A DNA stretch of 64,000 nucleotides, from positions 101,461,661-101,525,660 of the forward strand of contig NC_051083.1 in NCBI RefSeq assembly GCF_004664715.2. The letters are read 5' to 3'. Both the position numbers and the translations under genes were made by a program. This document shows positions 1-9,617 of this stretch, one piece after another (within the stretch, counting starts at the first letter, position 1; the number at the start of each line of letters is the position of its first letter). Below the pieces are notes generated by a model, which saw only the letters and a program-made list of their open reading frames with translations, was not told where the DNA came from and searched no databases. This stretch comes from Peromyscus leucopus (Eukaryota; Chordata; Mammalia; Rodentia; Cricetidae).

Positions 1-50
1 CCAATCAACTGTCTCACCTATTCAGAGGACCTGATCCAGTTTGGGGCCCC

Positions 51-191
51 TCAGCCTTTTTTAAGGTCACTTTCTTCTGCGTCTTCTACATTGTGATGTT
101 CAGGTCTTGCTGTTAGAGGAGGGCTAGGTTCTGGTGATGCCATATTGCTCTTTATGTGGTTGTATGTATTTTTCCCTTGACGTCTGCCCAT
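51..191 (-). pseudogene. L1 ORF1 N-terminal remnant
   Basis: The frame from the ATG at 191 reads MGRRQGKNTYNHIKSN and continues with a Pro/Ser-rich stretch and an acidic DAEESDLKK segment, typical of the disordered N-terminus of rodent L1 ORF1p. It stops after 46 codons, where the sequence switches to 3' UTR. The coiled coil, RRM and C-terminal domain that bind RNA are absent, so no functional protein is possible. Confidence 0.75.
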
Positions 192-239
192 CTCCTCTTC
201 TAATAGGTATAAGAGGTGCCTGTGTCTGAGCAAGTTGCT

Positions 240-1000
240 ATTGTTCCACTCTGTACTTGTTGTGTCTGTGTCTCAGGGGGCCCCTCTGGGTCCAATTTGG
301 GCTCTTGGTCTAATTGTAGCTGGCCGATTCTGTATCTCAGGGAGCTGCTCTTGGCCTAACCCAAGCTAGTTGATTCTGTGACTCACAGAGCCACTCTTGG
401 TCTTATTGGGGCTCTTGGTCGATCCAGTCAGAGCAAACAGATTCTGTGTCTCAGGAAACTTCCCTTGGTCCAATGAGAGCTGGTAGATTTTATATCTCAG
501 AAAGCTACTCTTGGTCCAGTAAGGCCTGGTGGATTCCCTGTCTCCAGAAGTTACTCTTGGTCCATTGAGAGCTCTTGGTCCAATGAGAGCTGGCAGTTTG
601 TTTTCGGTGCCTCAGGAAGTTATTCTTGGTCAAATGAGAGCTGGCTGTTTAGTTTCTGTGCCTCGGGAAGTTACTGGGCTCACAGGCTGATGGGTATTGG
701 GGCAGGGTGTAGAACTTGTAGATTATAGGATCCAATGGGCTGTTTCAGTGGGGGAGCCTTCCTGCAGGAGTTTTCCCTGCTGGCTGGCAAGTGGGGCAGA
801 GTTGGGTGGGGCTTCCCAGGGGATTGGTTGTGTCCCTTCCTAGGGGAAGGACTATCTGGGTATGAAAAAAGTCACTCACCTCTTGGTCCAATGAGATCTG
901 GCGGGTTGTTTTCCATGCCTCAGGAAGTTACTGGGGTCACAGGCAGTGGGTATCAGGGTGGGGTGTGGAACTTGTAGATTGCAGGGTCCAATGACACCCT
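240..1000 (-). repeat. Degenerate tandem units of an L1 promoter region
   Basis: About eight units of roughly 45-70 bp share 'ctcttggtccaatgagagc' and 'tcaggaagttact'. A longer unit including 'gtgtagaacttgtagatt' occurs at about 628-745 and again at 885-995. L1 5' UTR tandem (monomer-like) structure is known in rodents; the match to a specific subfamily is inferred. Confidence 0.6.
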
Positions 1001-1082
1001 TACATTTTTATCTTCCAGAATCTGAAAAGGAAACTGATAAACATTTGTGTTGTTTCTTGTTTGAGGGACATTATCATTTACA

Positions 1083-1532
1083 TTTTTAAAATTTTTTTAT
1101 TAAGAAAATTTTTATTCATTTTACATACCAACCACAGATCCTCTTTTCATCGTCCTGCTACCCCCAGCTTACCTCCCTAACCCACCCCCATCCCCTCTTC
1201 CAACAAGGCAAGGTCTCCCATGGGGAGTCCGCAGAGCATGATACATTCAGCTGAGGTAAGATCAAGCCCCTTCCCCCTGCATCTAGGCTGTGCAAGGTGT
1301 CCCACCATAGGTACTAGGCTCCAAAAAGCCAGTTCATGCATCAAGGATGGATCCTGATCCTTCTGCCAGGGGCCCCTCAGGCCAAGCTACACACTGTCTC
1401 ACTTATGCAGAGGGCCTAGTACAATCCCATGCAGGCTCCACTGATGTTGGTCTAAAATTCATGAGTTCTCACTAGCTTGGTTCAGTTGTCTCTGTAGATT
1501 TCCCCATCATGATCTTGATGCCCCTAGATGGA
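1083..1532 (-). mobile_element. L1 LINE 3' UTR, 5'-truncated
   Basis: The left end is an A-tail read as T-rich sequence, followed by 'cattttacataccaacc'. The rest is the G-rich rodent L1 3' UTR read in antisense, including 'ggggcccctcaggccaagct'. It ends about 450 bp from the tail, so the copy is strongly 5'-truncated. It parallels the L1 3' end at 15506-15960. Confidence 0.85.
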
Positions 1533-1539
1533 TTTATTT

Positions 1540-1728
1540 GTTTTCTGAGGTGTATGGCCTGCATGCATGTCTGTCAACTACATATGTGCAGTACCAAAGA
1601 AGCCAGCAGATGACATTATATCTTTTGGAACTATGGTTAACTGTAATGTAGGTTCTGGGGACAGAACCTAGGAATTCTGCAAGGAGGGAAAAAAGTGCTC
1701 TTAGCTGAGCCATCTCTTCAACCCCAGC
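1540..1728 (-). mobile_element. SINE B3-like, degraded
   Basis: Antisense order is seen: a T-rich left end, 'ggttctggggacagaacc', then 'tagctgagccatctcttca', the reverse of the tRNA-related head. Divergence is high. Confidence 0.65.
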
Positions 1729-1739
1729 TTTTTAGATGC

Positions 1740-2015
1740 TATTAATAATGACATTGTTACAGTTGAATCTGAAATGTACCCAACAAGGCCATGCTTTAAA
1801 AATGCTGGGAGCCACAGTCTACTTTTGGTCTGTCATGAGGTGAAGAAGCTCTTCAGTCATACACACCAACCACCATGATGTTCTGCCCAAGTGCATAGGG
1901 CCAAATGACAATGGAATGAAGCCTCAGAAACTATGAGCCCAAATCAGTTCTTTCTCCCTTCAGTTGTTTCTGTCAGATGTTTGGTGACACTAATGGGAAA
2001 AGTAACTTATACAGT
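1740..2015 (+). mobile_element. Old interspersed repeat, family unassigned
   Basis: The segment ends with 'agttgtttctgtcagatg' and 'gaaaagtaacttata', a pattern that closes a common rodent interspersed repeat, and has 'ctatgagcccaaatcag' before it. I recognise the pattern but cannot name the family with confidence. Confidence 0.4.
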
Positions 2016-2615
2016 CATGTATTTCCATGGACTTGTGCCATAGGAATCTAGCAGTGGAATTTCCTTGACATATGGAATTAATTCATGGCATCAATTAATT
2101 AATAACTATCAATAACTATACATGACATAAATAATAAATGGCAAGCTCCATAACGAAGATTTGGTTAATACCAGAGCATAGATAGCATGGTGATATCATA
2201 AGACCATACTGGCCAATGAAGTTGTAACTCATAGTTTTAAAAAGAGCTGTGCTATGTTGAACAAACACAATTTGTTGAACCATTCATGACTATAGTTTAG
2301 TTGTTTAAGAAACTGTTGAACTGTTTCTCAATGAGGCTACACCGTTTTCTTTCCCTCTAGCAGTACATGAAGATACTCATTTAATGCCTCTTTTCAACAT
2401 GGTATTCAACAACTTGTATCTTATGTGTTTTATCTATATTGTTCAATAAATAATGTTGCTGGGAACCTTTTCATGTATGTTGACTTGAAATGTACATTGC
2501 AGCTTCTCATCTACTCACAGCTATATTTTTTTCTTCTTATTTTTGAATTGTAAAAATTCTTTATCATAGTACATGGTTCAGAAATTTTTTCTTGGTCTGG
2601 GTTTACATTTAATTT
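2016..2615. other. No recognisable feature
   Basis: AT-rich sequence with no repeat I can name, no frame of interest and no RNA gene. Confidence 0.5.
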
Positions 2616-2826
2616 AAAAATATTTATTTTTATGTTTACTTCTGTCGATGTGTTTGGGAGTAGGCATGATGTGCATGTGACTGCAGAGATGAGAAAAAGG
2701 CATAAGGTCACCTGGAACTGTAGTTAAAGGAAGTTGTGAGTCACCTTACATAGGTGCTGAAAACAAACCTGAGTCCTCTGTAAGAGCAATATGTAATCTA
2801 AACCAGTGGGCCATCTTTTCAGCCCA
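2616..2826 (-). mobile_element. SINE B3, degraded
   Basis: T-rich left end, a G-rich middle and a right end 'gggccatcttttcagccca', which is the reverse of the tRNA-derived B2/B3 head. Confidence 0.7.
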
Positions 2827-2888
2827 GAAAGAAGTTTTTTTAAATTTACTTTTAAACGTAAAATATTACCTTTCTAAAAGCAAACACA

Positions 2889-3090
2889 GGGGCTGGAGAG
2901 GTGGCTTAGTGCTAAACAGCACTGGCTGCTCTTCCAGAAATCTGGAGTTCAATTCCCAGTACCCACATGGAGGCACACAAGCCTCTTTAACTGTAGTCCT
3001 GTGAGATCCGATACCCTCTTCTGGTGTGCACACATACATGCAGACATAACATTCATATACATAAAATACGTAAATAAATCTTTAAAAGCA
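2889..3090 (+). mobile_element. SINE B2
   Basis: Starts 'ggggctggagaggtggctta' (tRNA-derived head with pol III A box), continues 'ctgctcttccaga' and B-box-like 'gttcaattcccag', and ends with an A-rich tail 'taaataaatctttaaaa'. It is about 200 bp and nearly full length. Confidence 0.92.
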
Positions 3091-3265
3091 AACACAAGAA
3101 AAAAGTGCCATTTAGTCTGGGTCTTCCCTCCTAAATCAATTTAGTCAGGATATTCCCCACACACATGTCAGAGAGCTTGTCTCTGAAGTAATTCTAGATT
3201 CTATCATGTTTCAGTTAACACCAACCATCATAATATTATATTACATGCCTTCAAAGCAGTAATCC

Positions 3266-3460
3266 TGGACTGGAGAGATGGTTCAGTGGTTAAGAACATT
3301 GGCATCTGCATGATGGCACCCAGCTGTCAGTAACTCCGATTCCATGGAATTTGTCACCCTCTGCTGGCCTATTCAGGCAACCACACCCATGTGATATACC
3401 ACACATGTGGACAAAGTACCCATACAAATAAAATACTACAAATATATTTAAAACTTAAAA
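3266..3460 (+). mobile_element. SINE B2, older copy
   Basis: The head 'actggagagatggttcagtg' is clear. The middle has diverged ('ggcatctgcatgatggcacc'), and the tail is 'acaaataaaata'. More substitutions than in the copy at 2889. Confidence 0.8.
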
Positions 3461-3680
3461 CAGTAGTACTCCTTTGGGTAAGTATAGAGTATAACAAATT
3501 ATTATAGAAATGCTTATCCATACCACTGGGAAAGAAAAAAAATGCATTAAATGTCAATAATTGTATTCAGTGCTTTAAGGGAATTTACATTGATGCAAGT
3601 TAAAATCTTAACATACTTTTTGATAGGTTTGACAGATATATTCCGTCAGATGATCCATGATGGCACATGTTTGTGGAGAG

Positions 3681-3823
3681 CTCTTTTTGTTTTTTCAAAA
3701 CAGGGTTTCTCTGTGTATCCCTGGCTGTCCTGGAACTCATTCTGTAGCCAGGCTGGCCTGGAACTCAAGAGATCTGCCTGCCTCTGTCTCTGGGATTAAA
3801 GATATGCGCCACCACTGCCCATA
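3681..3823 (-). mobile_element. SINE B1
   Basis: 7SL-derived B1 read in antisense: 'gggtttctctgtgtatccct', 'ggctggcctggaactca', and 'gggattaaagatatgcgcca'. About 140 bp, the usual B1 length. Confidence 0.92.
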
Positions 3824-4019
3824 AGTATATGTTTGTCCAAGCCCACAGACTATAGCTTAGCCAGTGAATTCAAATGTAAAATTCAGGACTTTGAATGATA
3901 GCAGTGTGTCAGTATAGACTCATTAACTATGGCGAATGTGGTACTCTGGTGGGAAGTATGTGAGGGTAGAGCTATATGGAGAATTGATATCTTTTTCTTC
4001 TTTTTGCTCTGCCTTAAGC

Positions 4020-4399
4020 TGTAGATGGAAGTTTCTCTGTGTCCCACCCAGTCCCACAGCCACTCGGTCCTAAGTAAACACACAGAGGCTTATATTAATT
4101 ACAAACTGTATGGCCTATGGCTCAGGTTTCTTGCTAGCTAGCTCTTACAACTTAACTCAGCCCATTCTGATTAAGCTATGTTTTGCCATGTGGCTTCATG
4201 GCATTACCTGTTTTCTCACATCTTGCTTCTCCTGGCGGTGGATCGCAGCATCTGCTCTGACTCCACCTTTCTTTTCTTTCTATCTCTCTTGGATTTCCTG
4301 ACTGGTTCCATCCTTCCCTGCCATAGGCCAATGCAGCTTTATTTATTAACCAGTAGGAGCAACACATCTTCACAGCATACATAAAGACATCTCACAGCA
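4020..4399 (-). mobile_element. Solo-type LTR (ERVK-like)
   Basis: On the minus strand it begins TGCTGTGAGATG and ends CATCTACA. Flanking 6-mers TTAAGC (4014-4019) and TTAATC (4400-4405) differ at one base and look like a target duplication. It resembles the LTRs at 52043 and 60943 ('gccatgtggct', 'tattaattac'). No internal ERV sequence adjoins. Confidence 0.7.
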
Positions 4400-5235
4400 T
4401 TAATCTCACAGATTAAAAATGGCAAATATAATGTACTATAGAATCTACTTGATTTTTTTTTTTTACATTTTGCCCATACTGATTGAAGAGATTTCTAAAT
4501 AGCAGCTACTGCTTCTGTAAAGTTTAGACATGTCAACAAAAAAGTAAATCCTTCTTGAATAAAAATAAAACAATAAACAGCATGAAAAAACCACCCTAGA
4601 ATGATTATCCATTCACCTCTGCTGTCAACCTTTGTGCACTCATCCCCATACAGAGACATATTATTCATATTTCTACCTTCTGTTTTGTTTCTGTCTTTCT
4701 TACATTCAAGTGAATGAAATCATACAGTAAACACTCATCTTTGTCATGTATCTTTAGCTCGGTGTTTTTTAAGAAATGCATACATCTACTGTTGAATATC
4801 AGTTCTTTGTGTAACAAAGTAATATGCATAGCAATAGGATGTTACAAGCTTGCTCCCCGTGGCTTACTCAGCCTGCTATCTTACACACCTCAGGACCACC
4901 TGCCCAAGAGTGGTACCACCCACAATGGGTAGGGCCTGCACATATCAATCATTAAAAAGTGATCTATGCATTTTGATTCACATTTAAAGTAATTCTTGAT
5001 AGTAAAGTACATACTATTGCTAATTGGTTGTATGTATCCTGTCTTGTGGTCCCTATTGTTTGTTAACAGTCTCCCTGTTTCTCTGATTTTTTGTAGTGAT
5101 ATTTTAAATCTCAATTTTTTTTGAATATTCTCCATAGATATATTTGATGATCACTATGAAATCCAATCACTGGATCACTTCAACTGTGCAAAGTGTTAAC
5201 AACTTAGTTAATCACAACTTACTTAAGACATTTTA
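4400..5235. other. Mostly unassigned; repeat scrap near 4790-4960
   Basis: 4790-4960 contains 'caccacccacaatgggtagg', a phrase I know from a common rodent interspersed repeat of uncertain name. The rest shows no feature. Confidence 0.4.
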
Positions 5236-5575
5236 ATTTTTTTATTTTTGAAATTACAATTACATTATTTCCCCCCTTCCCTTTTCTCCATCCATCCCCT
5301 ATGTACCCTCTCCCTGCTCTCTCAGATGCATGGCCCCTTTTACTTTATTGTGTGTGTATTCCTAAATATACAAATACAACATGCTCAGTCGGTGTAATGT
5401 TACTTGTATGTATACATTTTCAGGCTGAACATTTGGGACTGGATAGCAAACTGAGGTCTGTTCCTTAAAGAACACTCTTGGCTCTCCTCATTACTTAGTT
5501 CCCTGTAGTTCTTTGTCTAGGGATGAGGCCTCATGAGATCCCCCCTTCCATGTTTGCATATCTACTGGTGTCAGA
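5236..5575 (-). mobile_element. Rodent LINE (Lx-type) 3' region
   Basis: T-rich start, 'ttacattatttccccccttc', 'aacatgctcagtcggtgtaa', and 'ctgtagttctttgtctaggg' follow the order of an old rodent L1 3' region in antisense. The same family is at 33340, 39540 and 58960. Confidence 0.7.
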
Positions 5576-5580
5576 TTTAT

Positions 5581-5600
5581 TTACTCTCTCTGTCTCTCTC

Positions 5601-5673
<73 letters not shown>

Positions 5674-5675
5674 GT

Positions 5676-5720
<45 letters not shown>
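5581..5720. repeat. Compound (TC)n(TG)n microsatellite
   Basis: About 90 bp of TC repeats followed by about 45 bp of TG repeats. Long open frames through here in several phases are artefacts of the repeat. Confidence 0.98.
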
Positions 5721-5721
<1 letters not shown>

Positions 5722-5870
5722 ACATGTGCATACTCCACAGTCTGCATCAGGAGTCACTCTGCATTGAGGAAGTCTGTTCTCTCCATCTGCAGTGTGAGTT
5801 CCAGAGTTCAGGACTTCAAGTTTAATGACAAGTGTCTTCACCCTCTTAAATGGCCCCAGTCAGAACTCAT
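5721..5870 (-). mobile_element. SINE B3-like fragment
   Basis: 'gcattgaggaagtctgttctc', shortened here by divergence, 'gtgagttccagagttcagg' and 'gacaagtgtcttcacc' match the antisense middle of B3. The head is missing. Confidence 0.55.
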
Positions 5871-5884
5871 GTTTTATCTTGTTT

Positions 5885-6346
5885 CTTTACTTATTTACTT
5901 TGTTTTTTGGGGGAGAACCCATGTGTGTCTCAGCACATGTATAGAGGTCAGTCCATTGTCACACTCCACTATTGGTTTAAATATTAAGGCAACTCCATGT
6001 AGTTAAAAGGGAGTTTTATTTTGTGGGGTAACTTACAAGTGAAGGGATAGGTTACAGGGTCTGGGGAAAGTGTAGAGCAGTCCAGCAGTGTTCTCTGGAG
6101 AACTCTGCTTGGTCTACCTCCAGCGTCCAGGATCCAGGAACCAAGAGAGCTTGCCCATCAGATCTTGGGTCTTCAGGGGTCCTCTCTCGGCTCTGCCTTG
6201 TAGGTATGACACTTACTGAAGCCTCAAAGGGGGTGGTACTTACAGATCAAAGCCGGAACGAATACCCACTACACTCTACCATGTAGGTTCTGGGGATCTC
6301 AGTTTGGAAACAAGTTTTTTTACCAGCTGAGCCATCTTGCTAGCCC
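5885..6346 (-). mobile_element. SINE B3-like, split by an LTR
   Basis: The left half (to about 5963) ends 'catgtatagaggtcag'. The right half (6274-6346) resumes 'accatgtaggttctgggg' and ends 'taccagctgagccatcttgc', the antisense SINE head. Together they make one SINE interrupted by the LTR between them. Confidence 0.6.
5964..6273 (-). mobile_element. Solo-type LTR inserted in a SINE
   Basis: On the minus strand it starts TGTAGTGGGTATTCG and contains 'aaaataaaactcccttttaa' and 'ggagaacactgctggactg'. It is the same family as the LTR at 12115-12441, in the opposite orientation. The left edge is degenerate, so its boundary is approximate. Confidence 0.7.
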
Positions 6347-6669
6347 AATATTCACATATATTTAAATGTTGTGTCTGTACTGATAATTTTTTGCATTTGC
6401 AGAAAATTATAAACTTTCATCTGTTAACTTTTATATTAAAATTGAGAGAGTTACACAATTGTTTTCCACAGTATTTGGCATTTGTATAAATGTTTATTTT
6501 TATGTGGAATTTTTGTATTGATGCTTAGTATCATTTCATTTCCATTCAAGACACCCTCAAGCATTTATTATACAGTAGTTGTAACAGTGAAAATTCTCTC
6601 AGCTTTTGTGTTAGAACAATTTATTTCTGCCTTCATTTCTATTTTAATGTGTGTACTGTGTTGTGTCCA

Positions 6670-6671
<2 letters not shown>
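6347..6671. other. No recognisable feature
   Basis: AT-rich sequence; no repeat or gene seen. Confidence 0.45.

Positions 6672-6709
<38 letters not shown>
6672..6709. repeat. (TG)n microsatellite
   Basis: Nineteen near-perfect TG units. Confidence 0.97.
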
Positions 6710-6710
<1 letters not shown>

Positions 6711-6799
6711 ATTTAAATGAGTATGCATGTGCAGACCAGAGGACAAAGATGAGTCTCCTTCCACGTCCCTCTGCCTTATAGCTTTATTTACTCATCTGT

Positions 6800-7166
6800 T
6801 TATTATTAATTTATTTGTATGTGTGTGTGGTGCACATGCACATGTACACGTGTCTGTGGTGGATGCATTAGCCCATGCAAGCACTGTGCAGAGGCCGGAG
6901 TTTGACACTGTAACTGTCTTCCCTAACCACTCTCCCCCTTAGTTTTTCAGACAGGCTCTATTACTGAACACAGTTTATTGATTGGATGGGACTGGCTAGT
7001 CTCTGGGGTCCAAGGACTGCCTTGCCTCCCTTAGCACTGTGGTATTGGCAGGTACTACTGTGTCTGCTGGCTCTTTCATGGGCTGCTGAGCATCTGAAAT
7101 TATGCTTTCATGGCAGGCATTTTACTGACTGGAAACATCTCTCTGGGCTCCATCCTCTCTTCATTT
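6800..7166 (-). mobile_element. SINE B4-like (composite)
   Basis: Antisense order seen: 'gcacatgcacatgtacacg', 'cttagtttttcagacaggct', 'gatgggactggctagtctc' and 'tggcaggcattttactgac'. This matches a B4 element (tRNA-related head plus B1-related body), with heavy divergence. Confidence 0.6.
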
Positions 7167-7329
7167 TTAAAGAATGCTTTGCCAATTAATATTGTTTTGT
7201 TTTGCTTCTTTCCCCTTTACAAGACTTTCAACATTTCATCCCAGTTCCTTTTAGCAGGTGGTAATCTTGTGGAGGTGCTATCATACACCACAAGTGACTT
7301 TTGCTGTTTTTAAAGTTATCTCTCTCTCT

Positions 7330-8150
7330 CTGGTTTTTGAAAATTTGATGACATGTGTGCCATACACAGATGGCTATACATGATGCAATGCAGGTGAAGG
7401 TTCAAGCTCTTGATGTGAAGAGTTTAACATCCTGCCTTCATAGTCACTCACAACCATCACTTCCGTTGTCCTCTGTAGTGTCTGTGGTATGATGCCTACC
7501 CCAGTGATCAATGCCAATTCTATCTACCTCCTGGTGATCTTTGTCTCTGAAAGCAATAGATTTGATATCAAGGCCTGTACCAGGTAGTGGCCAGTGGATG
7601 GGATGTAAGAGCTGTGTTCATGAAGAATTCTTCCATAACTAGCTCATCTGCCTGCTGCTTGTCTCAGTATGTGAGAGTTTTGCTAACTACAATGTTGGCA
7701 GTGATGAGAGCAACTTCAGTGCCAAGTTCTCGGAGTGGTCTTCTTTCTCCAGTGGGCACTGTCTACTTCCAGCTGCTACAGCAGTCCCCTGACTGTTTTG
7801 CACCTGCCACATCCAAGTGCCTGCCAGATATGATACAGAAATATTGTCTCCCAGCTTCTGCTTAGAAGCTCAAGATAAATGTAAAATGAGTTGAGGCTCA
7901 GGGAACCTCAGCCTCTTGGGCAGATTCTGTGTTTCAGAGTCTACCAACTATCATCTTGAACCATAAAGTGGCTGTGCCCTTAAATCATGGCATCCTTACA
8001 CACTGGGACTTCGATTCTAAAGACCTCTAGTGACTCCAGAAAGTTTTTTCAAGTACAGAGGTTGTTGTGGTCCTCAGTGGCTGTGAGATATATGGACAGT
8101 TGTCAGCGGTAGCGAGTTTTTCAGCCCTTTGTTCCCACCCTCAGAGTTGT
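7330..8150. other. Unclassified low-repeat segment, possible old retrocopy
   Basis: Less AT-rich than its neighbours, with stretches of open frame in both directions but internal stops in each. No poly-A tail, target duplication or protein family could be recognised. A decayed processed pseudogene is one possibility; an old interspersed repeat is another. Confidence 0.3.
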
Positions 8151-8154
8151 CCCG

Positions 8155-8366
8155 TTAGCCTGACTAGGTAAAGATATTTATTAATTAGTTCTCCTCCATG
8201 GCCTTAGCTTCAGTTCTTGCCTGGAGTTGACTCAGTTTCTGCCCCAACTTTCCCCATTAGCAGACTGTGATTGGGATGTGTAAGCCAAGGGAAACCTTTC
8301 ATCCCCAAGTTGGTTTTGGTCATGATGTTATATCACAGCAACAGAAAACAAACCAAGGAAAATGGT
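8155..8366 (+). mobile_element. Old rodent repeat, 3' part
   Basis: The end 'ggtcatgatgttatatcaca' plus 'gcaacagaaaac' is the typical close of a common rodent interspersed repeat. The family name is not assigned. Confidence 0.45.
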
Positions 8367-9399
8367 AAAAATGTTGGCTTGCAAGAATGGATGGCACAAA
8401 TTTAAAATGTATTGTTATGCCTTTTCAAAATTTTGCAAATATTTAAATTATTAAAAGTAACATTTCTTCCTGTCCATTCATTGGCAAATTGAAGGCTGCA
8501 GGCTGTTGGAGAAATACAAACAAACTGTAAATTCAGTCTTAACAATACATACTTCAGTATAATTTATTCATGTCAAATTTTACACATTACACATACATTA
8601 GAGCTATTCTCTTAAAGCTAGATTATATTTTACTAACAGTATAAATGTAGAGTACTATATAAAACATCTATATGCTGAATCATCATACTCATATAAAAAT
8701 ATTTACAAATTACCCCAATATTGAATTATTCTTTTGGAGTATTTAAAAGGGAAAACATTCAAAACTACTAAAATCTGAAACAATCAAAGGAACTAATTTG
8801 ATAAGCTAACAATCTTACAGAAGTACAGAAGCCAAATATATTTGAAGGAATTTTACAAGCTAATAAATTAGATAATTTTGAAGAAAGGCAAAAACTACAG
8901 TCCACTGAAGATGTCCCTGTCATCTGAACCTATGAGAATATTTAAAATGCTGTACTAGCAGTTCCAACAAATATCCTGGGCCAAGATAGACCTAATAAAT
9001 ACAGAGTTTAAGTAGTGTGCAATGGATAAAAACAGATTTCATTTCATGGAAATGCATTTCAGATGGAGATTGTGTGCATGAATAAGTTGATCATCAATGT
9101 ATGTAAAGCTTCTTGGTAGACTTCAAGGGCAGAGTGGGCAAAGTCTGCATGTGTATATGGCTATAGCTGAAGAGTAGAAATTTCAAATGTGGTGTGAAAC
9201 TATTGAATAAAAGGATGTGGGTTTTGCTTCAGATTGAAACCTGAATGAATATGATTACCAATGTATAGCTTGTTTATTTATTTATTTATTTGTTTGTTTG
9301 TTTAGAGAGAATGAAGTCATATAACTTACATTTTAAGCATGCCCCTCTGTACTTAATATAAAAGATGAATTTAAGGACATAATACAAATTAAGGGATAT
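8367..9399. other. No recognisable repeat or gene
   Basis: AT-rich, apparently single-copy sequence. It contains only a short (TTTA)n/(TTTG)n run at about 9270-9303. Confidence 0.5.
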
Positions 9400-9617
9400 T
9401 CAGTTAGCACCACTGAGAACAATGAGTATCTGAAATGGGTAAAAGAAATAAGAATTAAAGGAATATTTTTCCGTAGTTCTTACAGTTTTCTCCAATTTCT
9501 ACCAAGTATCAGTTAGCACCACTGAGAACAATGAGTATCTGAAATGGGTAAAAGAAATAAGAATTAAAGGAATATTTTTCCGTAGTTCTTACAGTTTTCT
9601 CCAATTTCTACCAAGTA
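9400..9617 (+). repeat. Perfect 109-bp tandem duplication
   Basis: Units 9400-9508 and 9509-9617 both begin 'tcagttagcaccactgag' and end 'tttctaccaagta'. I compared them base by base and found no difference. The unit is not part of a repeat I recognise. Confidence 0.97.

Larger units (their letters stand above)
1..1005 (-). mobile_element. L1 LINE, 5' UTR plus ORF1 start fused to 3' UTR
   Basis: Read on the minus strand, 1005 to about 192 is an L1 5' UTR made of degenerate tandem units around 'tggtccaatgagagctgg'. It is followed by an ORF1 start (191 to 51). The last 65 bases instead match L1 3' UTR ('gtgagacagttgattgg'). The body of ORF1 and all of ORF2 are therefore missing between the two. 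The element continues off the left edge. Assignment rests on remembered rodent L1 consensus. Confidence 0.75.

Noticed and set aside
240..1000. Repeated 'ctcttggtccaatgagagc' considered as a satellite or protein-coding repeat
   Set aside because: It connects directly to an L1 ORF1 start on the minus strand, so an L1 promoter region is the better explanation.
5523..6006. Frames of up to 157 codons rich in Ser/Leu and Cys/Val
   Set aside because: They run through the (TC)n(TG)n microsatellite and change character at its edges; no domain and no gene context.
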